Both the position numbers and the translations under genes were made by a program. A stretch of DNA of 17,119 nt from JAHJDR01 sp964526915 (lineage in GTDB: Bacteria > UBA10199 > JADGCS01), in the NCBI GenBank assembly GCA_964526915.1, contig CAZGMS010000193.1, forward strand, positions 1-17,119, written 5' to 3'. Positions 7,418 to 13,410 of this stretch are shown one piece after another. The notes beneath the pieces are model-generated. The model did not search any database. It was not told where the DNA came from and was given only the letters and a program-made list of their open reading frames with translations. Numbering within the stretch: the stretch's first letter is position 1; every line of letters begins with the position of its first letter.

Positions 7418-7444
7418 TCCTGTTTTTACGTAAAATATAGGGTG

Positions 7445-8062
7445 CTAAATATACTTCTCAATCTTCTCCATCAAATCATCGCGATCGATGAAGTCGGAGA
7501 TGTAATCGAGTTTTTCAGTGGAAATGCGAATGATGGGAGACTGCTTGTAACGCCCAACCCAGTCTTCATACAGGTGATTGAGCCTCTGCAGATAACTGGT
7601 GGGGATTTCGAGCTCCATCTTGCGACCCCGCTCGCGGATGCGTTTTTTGATGGTCCGGATAGAACAATCCAGATAAATCATGAGGTCTGGGGGATTAAGA
7701 GAATTTAGGATGGTCTCGTACATTTCGTAATAGGTCTTGAAATCACGCTCACACATGATCTTTTGTTTGTACAAATTGGTGGCAAAGATTTCGGCGTCCT
7801 CATAGATGGTACGGTCCTGAATGACAGGTTGACGGGTGCGCAAGGCGCCAAGCTCCTGATGAATCCTGAATTTGCGACTGAGAAAAAAAATCTGAGACTT
7901 GAACGCCCACGTGGGCATGTCCTTGTAAAAATCCTCGAGATACGGATTGAAATCGTTGGGTTCAAAAAAAGGCTTGAGGTCGTAGGTGCGGCACAAAAAA
8001 TCGACCAGCGTGCTCTTGCCCACACCCATATTCCCCGAAACCGCAATGTATTTTTTGAGCAT
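7445..8062 (-). CDS. Deoxynucleoside kinase (dNK/dGK-dAK family)
   Basis: The enzyme transfers the gamma-phosphate of a nucleoside triphosphate to the 5'-hydroxyl of a deoxynucleoside in the salvage of DNA precursors. The 205 residues carry the P-loop GNMGVGKST (10-18), FEP with the base/sugar-contacting E34, the QDRTIYED motif containing the D83-R84 pair (family DRS/DRT), PPDLMIYLDCS, and the Arg-rich lid IKKRIRERGRKME. Length and order match bacterial deoxyadenosine/deoxyguanosine kinases; the substrate cannot be fixed from sequence. The start has an AGAGGG ribosome binding site, part of which lies in a hairpin (8065-8082). It is 42 nt downstream of the SRPBCC gene in the same direction and is probably co-transcribed. 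Confidence 0.9.
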   Translation of the reverse strand: MLKKYIAVSGNMGVGKSTLVDFLCRTYDLKPFFEPNDFNPYLEDFYKDMPTWAFKSQIFFLSRKFRIHQELGALRTRQPVIQDRTIYEDAEIFATNLYKQKIMCERDFKTYYEMYETILNSLNPPDLMIYLDCSIRTIKKRIRERGRKMELEIPTSYLQRLNHLYEDWVGRYKQSPIIRISTEKLDYISDFIDRDDLMEKIEKYI

Positions 8063-8064
8063 GC

Positions 8065-8103
8065 ACGCGCCCTCTGGGGCGTAATGGCTGGTCGCAACCG
8101 GCC
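8065..8103 (-). promoter_or_regulatory. Two tandem hairpins over the dNK ribosome binding site
   Basis: The 42-nt spacer between the SRPBCC and dNK genes holds two hairpins back to back. One (8086-8103) has seven pairs, one of them a wobble, around the loop CGCA. The other (8065-8082) pairs ACGC and CCC on one arm with GGG and GCGT on the other around a 3-base loop, with one bulged base, and sits 2 nt from the dNK ATG. The ribosome binding site AGAGGG (8070-8075) is in the second hairpin's loop and 3' arm. Translation of dNK could therefore depend on ribosomes arriving from the upstream gene; this is an inference. Confidence 0.5.
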
Positions 8104-8104
8104 A

Positions 8105-8530
8105 CTACTTCTTTAACACCTCAATGCGTTTTTTAAAATCCTTGAGCATTGCCGGCAAATGCTTGTCCACCAAGATTTTGGTGACACTTCCAGGCACCAG
8201 CAAACCGAATTTGATGTCCACGTTGTACGTCGCCAGGGTCACGCCTTTTTTGACCTCCTCAAGCTCCCAATGGCCGTGATTGTCCTTCATGATGTTGCTC
8301 TTCACCAGAGACCATTCCACCTTACTCGGCGGGGTTGCCTTCATCTTGAGCGTGTAGGAAATTTCCTTGATGACCTTGATGGTGTACGTCACCTCGCAGG
8401 TGTTGCCCTTTTTGTTGCTCACGACCACGTCATCGACGCTGCTCAAAAAATCCCTGTAGCCCTCGTAGTCAGTGATCACCTCGTAACACCTTTTGGGTGT
8501 CGCCTTGATTTCGATTGATTGTGAAACCAT
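8105..8530 (-). CDS. SRPBCC-family (COQ10/RatA-like) protein
   Basis: The 141-residue protein begins with the family signature of a short strand and KRCYEVITDYEGYRDFLSSV, the helix and turn that open the START/polyketide-cyclase helix-grip fold. The alternating strands that follow (EVTYTIKVIKEISYTLKM, then VEWSLV and GHWELEEV) and a long C-terminal helix (LPAMLKDFKKRIEVLKK) agree with a single-domain SRPBCC protein of the usual 140-150 residues. Members bind hydrophobic ligands (COQ10, quinone) or act on ribosome subunits (RatA); nothing here decides between them. No signal peptide is present. The ATG at 8530 has no ribosome binding site: a 7-bp array starts 5 nt upstream of it. It is likely transcribed with glpX or from within the 8531-8768 spacer. 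Confidence 0.75.
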   Translation of the reverse strand: MVSQSIEIKATPKRCYEVITDYEGYRDFLSSVDDVVVSNKKGNTCEVTYTIKVIKEISYTLKMKATPPSKVEWSLVKSNIMKDNHGHWELEEVKKGVTLATYNVDIKFGLLVPGSVTKILVDKHLPAMLKDFKKRIEVLKK

Positions 8531-8535
8531 AGTTC

Positions 8536-8570
8536 GTGAATCGTGAATCGTGGATCGTTAATCGTGAACT
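8536..8570 (+). repeat. GTGRATC heptamer array, left arm of composite repeat 1
   Basis: Five tandem 7-bp units read GTGAATC, GTGAATC, GTGGATC, GTTAATC, GTGAACT. The array ends 5 nt from the SRPBCC start codon on its other side. Positions 8549-8564 are the exact reverse complement of 8744-8759 in the right arm, a perfect 16-bp long-range inverted repeat. Confidence 0.85.
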
Positions 8571-8582
8571 GAAAAAAATTTT

Positions 8583-8660
8583 GTCATCCCTTCGTGGTCC
8601 CTGCCTTGGTTCGACAAGCTCACCATCCTGAGCAAAGTCAAAGGATCGCAGGGAGGGATC
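8583..8660. repeat. Nested palindromic element in the glpX/SRPBCC spacer
   Basis: TCCCTGC (8598-8604) pairs with GCAGGGA (8648-8654), enclosing GCTCA/TGAGC around CCATCC and a TTCGAC/GTCAA pair. The inner segment resembles the TTCGACAAGCTCA-type palindromes I recall from many bacterial genomes; I could not check copy number. It lies between the left arm and the double hairpin of composite repeat 1. Confidence 0.55.
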
Positions 8661-8668
8661 CAGTGTTT

Positions 8669-8735
8669 GTCATCCCAGCGAAAGCTGGGATCCATATTTT
8701 CGACAATTCTGGATTCCAGCCTGCGCTGGAATGAC
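8669..8735. repeat. 67-bp double-hairpin element, copy A
   Basis: The element starts GTCATCCC and ends GGAATGAC. Hairpin 1 (8672-8691) is ATCCCAGC, loop GAAA, GCTGGGAT. Hairpin 2 is ATTCCAGC, loop CTGC, GCTGGAAT. Both stems are perfect 8-mers. The general ATYCC-N-GGRAT design resembles the dRS3 repeat of Neisseria. Copy B at 11160-11226 has exactly the same length. Confidence 0.88.
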
Positions 8736-8744
8736 ACCCCTTTC

Positions 8745-8765
8745 GATTAACGATCCACGATCCAC
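8745..8765 (-). repeat. GTGRATC heptamer array, right arm of composite repeat 1
   Basis: Three units on the plus strand read GATTAAC, GATCCAC, GATCCAC, that is GTGGATC, GTGGATC, GTTAATC on the minus strand. It is inverted relative to the left arm and ends 3 nt from the glpX stop codon (8769-8771). Confidence 0.82.
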
Positions 8766-8768
8766 GCT

Positions 8769-9725
8769 TTAATAATTCGGTTTATAGTTAAAATAATGCT
8801 CCGTCTTCAAATAACGGATGGTCTTGGTCTTGGAGCGCATCACGATGGATTCCGTGGTGCACCCGTTGCCCCTGAAATGCACGCCCTTGAGAAAATCACC
8901 GTTGGTCACGCCCGTGACCGCGAACATCACCTCTCCCGATGCCAGATCATTGATTGAATAGACTTTGTTGAGATCGGTGATGCCCATTTTTTTGGCACGC
9001 TCTTTTTCTTCCTCGCTCCTGAACTTGAGCTTGCCTTGCATATCGCCGCCAATACACTGCAAGGCCGCCGCTGAAATGACTCCCTCGGGAGCGCCACCAA
9101 TGCCCATGAGGAGATCCACGCCCGTCGCCTCAAAACATGCCGCAACGGCCGCGGAAATATCACCATCGCTGATGAGCTTGATCCGGGCTCCATTTTCGCG
9201 CACCTCGGCGATCAGGTCTTTATGACGCTCTCGCTCGAGGATGACGACAGTGAGATCCTGCACAGTGCATTTTTTGGCCTCAGCCACGGAACGCAAATTA
9301 TCTGTGGGCGATTTGGTGATGTCGATCCAGCCTTTGGCAGATGGACCCACGGCGATTTTGTCCATGTAGGTATCGGGTGAATGGAGAAAATTACCATCCT
9401 CCGCCGCCGCGATCACGGCCAACGAGTTGGCCGTCCCCGTTGCGCACAGGTTGGTTCCTTCGAGCGGGTCCAAGGCGATATCGATTTTGGGGCCCTGCCC
9501 TGTCCCCACCCTTTCGCCAATGTAGAGCATGGGGGCCTCATCGCGCTCGCCCTCCCCAATCACCACTGTGCCATCAATCTGCATGCCATTGAAGGCCTTG
9601 CGCATGGCATCAACGGCCACCTGATCGGCCGCATTGCGATCCCCGCGCCCCATAAGTCTTGCGGCGGCGATGGCCGCGGCCTCGGTGACTCTTACAAATT
9701 CCAAAGCCAGGTTTCTATCCATCAT
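8769..9725 (-). CDS. glpX: Class II fructose-1,6-bisphosphatase GlpX
   Basis: GlpX hydrolyses fructose-1,6-bisphosphate to fructose-6-phosphate in gluconeogenesis, a metal-dependent cytosolic step. The 318 residues show the opening LALEFVRVTEAAA and GRGDRNAAD, the metal-binding GEGERDEAP (57-65), DPLEGTN (86-92), LISDGDISAA, and GIGGAPEGVISAAAL near the middle. Length matches the family (about 320-335). AGGA lies 6 nt upstream of the first of two consecutive ATG codons (9725 and 9722), so 9725 is preferred. The gene lies between homoserine dehydrogenase and the SRPBCC gene on the same strand, separated from both by GTGRATC arrays. Identification is secure; some members also accept sedoheptulose-1,7-bisphosphate. 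Confidence 0.96.
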   Translation of the reverse strand: MMDRNLALEFVRVTEAAAIAAARLMGRGDRNAADQVAVDAMRKAFNGMQIDGTVVIGEGERDEAPMLYIGERVGTGQGPKIDIALDPLEGTNLCATGTANSLAVIAAAEDGNFLHSPDTYMDKIAVGPSAKGWIDITKSPTDNLRSVAEAKKCTVQDLTVVILERERHKDLIAEVRENGARIKLISDGDISAAVAACFEATGVDLLMGIGGAPEGVISAAALQCIGGDMQGKLKFRSEEEKERAKKMGITDLNKVYSINDLASGEVMFAVTGVTNGDFLKGVHFRGNGCTTESIVMRSKTKTIRYLKTEHYFNYKPNY

Positions 9726-9738
9726 AGGGGATCCTTTC

Positions 9739-9759
9739 GTGAATCGTGAATCGTAGATC
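9739..9759 (+). repeat. Solo GTGRATC heptamer array between glpX and hom
   Basis: Three units read GTGAATC, GTGAATC, GTAGATC. It begins 13 nt upstream of the glpX start codon, leaving the AGGA ribosome binding site intact. No opposing arm or double-hairpin core is present in this 79-nt spacer, so it is either a minimal form or a remnant of the composite repeat. Confidence 0.75.
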
Positions 9760-9804
9760 GCCTGTGCCCTTTAGGGTATGTGTCGTTCCACCATTCACGC
9801 CAAT

Positions 9805-11106
9805 TCATTCCTCAATCCTGATGATTTTCGTTGTTTGCGTGATAAATTCCATTCTGTCAATCTCTCTTAAGGCATTGCGGACATCGCGCTCGCAACACTC
9901 GTGGGTGAATACGATAAGCGGGATCGTCTGATCAACCTCTTTCCCATGTTGAAACAGGTGTTGCACACTGATGTTGTTTTTGCCAAGCACCGTGGTGATT
10001 CGGGCCAGAACATTGGGTTGATCCAACACAGAAAACCGGATGTAATACCGCGTGGTTAGTTCCAGAATATCCTTGGGTTTGCCTTGTGTCAGGGTGGCAG
10101 ACAAAAATCCGGCTGGATCCAGCGCGACCTTGTTCTGCACCCCCTGACTGCGGGCCAGTTCAATAATATCGCCCACCACGGCCGACGCGGTCGGGGCGCC
10201 ACCGGCACCCAAGCCATACATCATCCCGGTCCCCGAGAGACTGCCATGATACTCAAGCGCGTTGTGAGCACCATGCACATGGGCCAAGGGGTTGTGTTTG
10301 GGAATCATCGTGGGGTGCACCCGGGCCTCAAATTCCTGCCCGAGTTTTTTGTAGATCCCCAGCAATTTGATCACAAAACCAAACTTCTCGGCCATCTCAA
10401 AATCGATTGGCTTGAGGTAATAGATCCCGCGACAGAAAACGTCTTCGACGGAGAGGAAGGTTCCCCGGCACATGAGCACCAGCAGACACAATTTGCTGGC
10501 GGCGTCATGTCCCAGGACATCGGCCTCGGGATTGAGTTCGGCATAACCCAACTCCTGCGCCTCCTTCAGGGCCGCTTCGTATTCTGCCCCCTCCTGTGTC
10601 ATTTTGGTGAGGATATAATTCGAAGTCCCGTTGATGATCCCGTACAACGACTCGATTTGATTCGCCGCCAATCCTTCACGCAAGACACGCAAGATCGGAA
10701 TGCTCCCCGCCACGCTGGCTTCGAACAGAAGGGCCACACCGTTTTCTTTTGCCAGATCAAACAACTCTTTTCCATGCTTGGCCAAAATAGCCTTATTGGC
10801 GGTCACCACGGATTTTTTATGGGCCAAGGCCGTCTTCATGGCATCGAGCGCCTCTGGGCAATCTCCCATCAGTTCAACCACAATGTCGATAGCGGGATCC
10901 TTCACGACCGAAAGATAATCTGTGGTGAGAAGAGTATTATCGACACCACGATCCTTGTGAAGATCCTTGACACAAACGCTCTTGATTTGCAGCGTGTGAT
11001 CAATTTTGCTTTGCAGAAAAGCCTGCTCCCCCGCAATCACACGATAAACTTCCTGACCCACCGTGCCACAACCGAGGAGACCGATATTAATAATTTTTTT
11101 TGACAT
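9805..11106 (-). CDS. hom: Homoserine dehydrogenase with C-terminal ACT domain
   Basis: The enzyme reduces aspartate-4-semialdehyde to homoserine with NAD(P)H, the branch point toward threonine and methionine. The 433 residues contain the Rossmann GLLGCGTVG (9-17), VTANKA (101-106), FEASVAGSIPI (128-138), NGTSNY (159-164), the ELNPEADVLGHDAASKL segment, and GLGAGGAPTASAVVGDI before the regulatory part. About residues 358-433 form an ACT domain (RFSVLDQPNVLARITTVLG), the usual site of feedback control by threonine. It is a monofunctional form without an aspartokinase domain. The ribosome binding site is poor (GAAAG); a GTGRATC array begins 9 nt upstream of the ATG. With the upstream aminotransferase and metH it points to an aspartate-family amino acid cluster. 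Confidence 0.96.
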   Translation of the reverse strand: MSKKIINIGLLGCGTVGQEVYRVIAGEQAFLQSKIDHTLQIKSVCVKDLHKDRGVDNTLLTTDYLSVVKDPAIDIVVELMGDCPEALDAMKTALAHKKSVVTANKAILAKHGKELFDLAKENGVALLFEASVAGSIPILRVLREGLAANQIESLYGIINGTSNYILTKMTQEGAEYEAALKEAQELGYAELNPEADVLGHDAASKLCLLVLMCRGTFLSVEDVFCRGIYYLKPIDFEMAEKFGFVIKLLGIYKKLGQEFEARVHPTMIPKHNPLAHVHGAHNALEYHGSLSGTGMMYGLGAGGAPTASAVVGDIIELARSQGVQNKVALDPAGFLSATLTQGKPKDILELTTRYYIRFSVLDQPNVLARITTVLGKNNISVQHLFQHGKEVDQTIPLIVFTHECCERDVRNALREIDRMEFITQTTKIIRIEE

Positions 11107-11115
11107 AGCTTTCGC

Positions 11116-11150
11116 GTGGATCGTAGATCGTAGATCGTGGATCGTGATTC
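11116..11150 (+). repeat. GTGRATC heptamer array, left arm of composite repeat 2
   Basis: Five units read GTGGATC, GTAGATC, GTAGATC, GTGGATC, GTGATTC. The array starts 9 nt upstream of the hom start codon and is the same length (35 bp) as the left arm of composite repeat 1. Confidence 0.85.
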
Positions 11151-11159
11151 GATAAGAGT

Positions 11160-11226
11160 GTCATCCCAGCGCAGGCTGGGATCCATTCTTCCTGTAATTC
11201 TGGATCCCTGCTTTCGCAGGGATGAC
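11160..11226. repeat. 67-bp double-hairpin element, copy B
   Basis: The element starts GTCATCCC and ends GGGATGAC. Hairpin 1 is ATCCCAGC, loop GCAG, GCTGGGAT. Hairpin 2 is ATCCCTGC, loop TTTC, GCAGGGAT. Both stems are perfect although hairpin 2 differs from copy A at paired positions, and the central AATTCTGG is shared with copy A. It is flanked by inverted heptamer arms. Confidence 0.88.
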
Positions 11227-11243
11227 AATAAAACAACACGTTT

Positions 11244-11313
11244 CACGATTCACGACCCACGATCCACGATTCACGATTCACGACTCACGATCCACGATTC
11301 ACGATCCACGACT
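11244..11313 (-). repeat. Ten-unit heptamer array, right arm of composite repeat 2, running into the aminotransferase gene
   Basis: Ten consecutive 7-bp units on the plus strand have the consensus CACGATY (CACGATT, CACGACC, CACGATC, CACGATT, CACGATT, CACGACT, CACGATC, CACGATT, CACGATC, CACGACT), that is, GTGRATC on the minus strand. It is the longest array in the window. The last two units overlap the 3' end of the aminotransferase gene, whose stop codon TGA (11299-11301) is made by the repeat. Confidence 0.9.
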
Positions 11314-12510
11314 CATGCCCTCTGGGGCACAAGCGATCCACTTCTTTATATTCTTCACCGCCTGTCTGATCCGGTTTTCGTTTTCGACCAGTGCGAAACG
11401 CACACACTCGTCGCCATACTCACCAAACCCAATGCCAGGGGCCGCACAGACATCTGCCTCTTTGAGGAGCATTTTGGCAAACTTAAGACTCCCCATCTTG
11501 ACCCACTTGTCGGGAATTTTGGTCCACACAAACATCGTGGCCTGGGGTTTGTCAACCGGCCAACCCGCCTTTTGCATCCCCTCGACAAAAACATCACGCC
11601 TCTGCTGATACATCAGGGAATTTTGCGCCACAAAACGATCCCCCTGATTCATGGCCACAGTCGCCGCGATCTGAATGGGCTGAAACATGCCGTAATCGAG
11701 GTACGATTTGATTTTTTTGAGTGCCCGCACCATGTCGGGATTACCTTGTGTGAAAGCCACGCGCCAGCCGGGCATGTTGTAGCCCTTCGACAGAGAATAC
11801 AATTCCACCGCCACTTTCTTCGCTCCCTCAATTTGCAATATACTAGGCGCTACGTACCCATCAAAACAGAGATCGGCATAAGCCAGATCGTGAATGAGAT
11901 ACACACCGTGTTTCTTGGCAAACCGCACCAGATCCGCAAAAAAATCCTTTTCCACACAAAAACCGGTGGGGTTTGACGGGAACGAGGCGATCAGCACCTT
12001 GGGACGCGGGTGTACGGTTTTGACTGCCCATTCAATGTTGCGAAAATAATAGCTCATGTCATCGCAACGAATGTCGCGCACATTGGCCCGCGCGATGACC
12101 GGCGCAAAATAGTGAATGGGGTAAGTGGGATTGGGCGACAACACAACGTCTCCCGGTTGTGTGATGGCCATGATGAGGTGCGAAAGACCTTCCTTGGCCC
12201 CCATGGTCGCCACCACTTCCTGATCGGGATCGAGTTTGACCCCCCAACGGCGCTCATACAGGGAGCACAGCGCCTCTCGCAATTTGGGAATACCGCGCGA
12301 CACGGAATAGCGGTGGTTCTTGCCTTTGCGGGAAGCCTCGCAGAGTTTGTCGACCACAAAATCGGGCGACGGCATGTCGGGGTTCCCCATCCCCAGATTG
12401 ATCACATCGTGTCCTTTTTTGCGCATGTCACTCATCTGCGCCACCACCTCGGCCAGCGGGTACGGCGGCATGCGTTCAATCAGGTCAAATTGCGTTTTAA
12501 ATTTTTTCAT
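11299..12510 (-). CDS. Class I/II PLP aminotransferase, AlaC / LL-DAP aminotransferase-like
   Basis: This fold-type I aminotransferase moves amino groups between amino acids and 2-oxo acids. The 403-residue product shows VINLGMGNPDMPSP near the N-terminus, RYSVSRGIPKLREAL, the SFPSNPTGF loop, HDLAYADLCFDG, and the cofactor-binding SLSKGYNMPGWR with Schiff-base K242. Closest relatives by eye are AlaC-type alanine aminotransferases and DapL-like enzymes, which share these motifs; the substrate is not settled. ATG 12510 is chosen because MKKFKTQFDLIERMPPYPL is the usual start; an upstream start at 12567 would translate a REP-like repeat. No ribosome binding site is seen. The final residues (about MSRGS) are encoded by a heptamer array. 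It precedes hom in the same direction, a pairing I associate with deltaproteobacteria. Confidence 0.88.
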   Translation of the reverse strand: MKKFKTQFDLIERMPPYPLAEVVAQMSDMRKKGHDVINLGMGNPDMPSPDFVVDKLCEASRKGKNHRYSVSRGIPKLREALCSLYERRWGVKLDPDQEVVATMGAKEGLSHLIMAITQPGDVVLSPNPTYPIHYFAPVIARANVRDIRCDDMSYYFRNIEWAVKTVHPRPKVLIASFPSNPTGFCVEKDFFADLVRFAKKHGVYLIHDLAYADLCFDGYVAPSILQIEGAKKVAVELYSLSKGYNMPGWRVAFTQGNPDMVRALKKIKSYLDYGMFQPIQIAATVAMNQGDRFVAQNSLMYQQRRDVFVEGMQKAGWPVDKPQATMFVWTKIPDKWVKMGSLKFAKMLLKEADVCAAPGIGFGEYGDECVRFALVENENRIRQAVKNIKKWIACAPEGMSRGS

Positions 12511-12526
12511 AACATTGTTATTTGTG

Positions 12527-12572
12527 GATTGCTTCGTCATCCTCACTACCGTTCGGATTCCTCGCAATGACG
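12527..12572. repeat. REP-like palindromic element, GATTGC...GCAATGAC type
   Basis: ATTGC (12528-12532) and GCAAT (12564-12568) form short terminal inverted repeats; on the minus strand it reads CGTCATTGCGAGGA ... GACGAAGCAATCC. I recall near-identical cores dispersed in many bacterial genomes, not verified here. It lies 17 nt upstream of the aminotransferase start and could carry its promoter or block it. Confidence 0.6.
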
Positions 12573-12580
12573 CCTTTTTT

Positions 12581-12609
12581 CGTCCCTCGTCCTTTCGTCC
12601 CTCGTCCCT
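12581..12609. repeat. 7-bp tandem array, unit CGTCCCT
   Basis: Units read CGTCCCT, CGTCCTT, then one extra T, CGTCCCT, CGTCCCT. The last unit overlaps two bases of the stop codon of the YciO-like gene (12608-12610). It adjoins the REP-like element at 12527-12572, and the two fill the whole spacer. Confidence 0.75.
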
Positions 12610-13204
12610 ACCTCCCCGCTCCCTCTCTCAGCACTTCGGGAATCCCGCTCACCAGAGAAATCACCGTGGTAGGGTTGCGCTGAATCGGCCCCATGTCGAC
12701 CAGCAGATCCACAAAATGCTCAAAGGCCTCCGCGATGTCATCGGGATCAATATAAAAATCTTCGTCCTTCACACGTGCCGCTGTATTCAAAATGGGTTCG
12801 GTGCTGATCTGGTGGAGTGAATCAAAAAAAACATGTTGTGGCATCCGCACGCCAATCTCGGGGCGCTTGACCTCCAGAATTTTTTTGCCCTGTTTGTTCG
12901 CTGGCAGAATGAAAGTATACGGACCCGGCAGACGGTTCTTCATGTAGCGGTACGCCGCGTTCTCAACAATGGCAAACTCCGTGATGGACGCAAATTCGTG
13001 AAACATGAGCGCCATCACGTATTTTTTGAGATTACGCTTGAGTTGATACAGCCGTTGAATGGCCTGCTTGTGACGGGCGTGGCAACCCATCGAATACCCC
13101 GAATCCGTAGGGTAAATCACAATCCCGCCCTCCTCAAACACCTCGACCACTTTTTTAATGAGGCGGACTTGCGGGGTGATGGGATGTAATTCAAAACGGA
13201 GCAT
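12608..13204 (-). CDS. YciO/Sua5/YrdC-family protein
   Basis: The 198-residue protein has the YrdC-like fold signature: GGIVIYPTDSGYSMGC (27-41; Sua5 proteins usually have PTDTVYGLG), LKRNLKKYVMALMF, and LPGPYTFILPA, then EIGVRMPQH and a segment TEPILNTAARVKDED where Sua5/TsaC have a STSAN-like motif. Sua5/TsaC make threonylcarbamoyl-adenylate for tRNA t6A; the YciO group is a paralogous family of uncertain function, and the PTDSGYSMG variant fits YciO better. I chose ATG 13204, which gives the standard family N-terminus; an upstream ATG at 13333 would translate a palindromic repeat. No ribosome binding site is visible. It lies between metH and the aminotransferase on the same strand. Confidence 0.85.
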   Translation of the reverse strand: MLRFELHPITPQVRLIKKVVEVFEEGGIVIYPTDSGYSMGCHARHKQAIQRLYQLKRNLKKYVMALMFHEFASITEFAIVENAAYRYMKNRLPGPYTFILPANKQGKKILEVKRPEIGVRMPQHVFFDSLHQISTEPILNTAARVKDEDFYIDPDDIAEAFEHFVDLLVDMGPIQRNPTTVISLVSGIPEVLREGAGR

Positions 13205-13291
13205 GATAAACAAACGACCAATTTGAAAACTTTCCAAAAATCTGTTTTCTTGGGTGATACGGGAAGCTATTATTTTGACGCGGCCTGTGGT

Positions 13292-13346
13292 GTAGGGGCC
13301 GGGCATGACCGGCCCAATTATCGGGCGAGTCAAGCCTCGCCCCTAC
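13292..13346. repeat. 55-bp palindromic element with GTAGGGGC ends and two internal hairpins
   Basis: GTAGGGGC (13292-13299) and GCCCCTAC (13339-13346) are perfect terminal inverted repeats. Inside are two hairpins: GGCCGG/CCGGCC around GCATGA, and GGGCGAG/CTCGCCC around TCAAGC. The double-hairpin plan resembles the 67-bp elements but the sequence is unrelated. It occupies the 206-nt spacer between metH and the YciO-like gene; the rest of that spacer (13205-13291 and 13347-13410) shows nothing I can assign. Confidence 0.85.
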
Positions 13347-13410
13347 GCATTGATTGATGTTAAAAAAATAGCGACCCGAAGCAGGACCCAAGAAAACAAA
13401 AATACCATTT

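Noticed and set aside
6077..7440. Island integrated at tRNA-Arg
   Set aside because: The AT-rich ATPase lies on the 5' side of the tRNA, whereas integrases normally use the 3' part; no tRNA-end duplication and no integrase were found.
10084..11103. A 339-codon open frame on the plus strand opposite homoserine dehydrogenase
   Set aside because: It is fully antisense to a secure gene, has no recognisable domain, and reads His/Gln/Gly-rich as expected for a complementary-strand shadow.
11244..11313. CRISPR-like regular repeat
   Set aside because: The units are 7 bp and directly adjacent with no spacers, and no cas gene is present.
8069..11328. The 12-mer GCCCTCTGGGGC occurring at 8069-8080 and 11317-11328
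   Set aside because: Several repeated 12-mers are expected by chance in 17 kb, and one copy is coding for the aminotransferase.
11137..11976. A 279-codon plus-strand open frame starting in the heptamer arrays
   Set aside because: Its N-terminus is translated repeat (DPRSTIHDSRLTIHDSR type) and the remainder is antisense to the aminotransferase.
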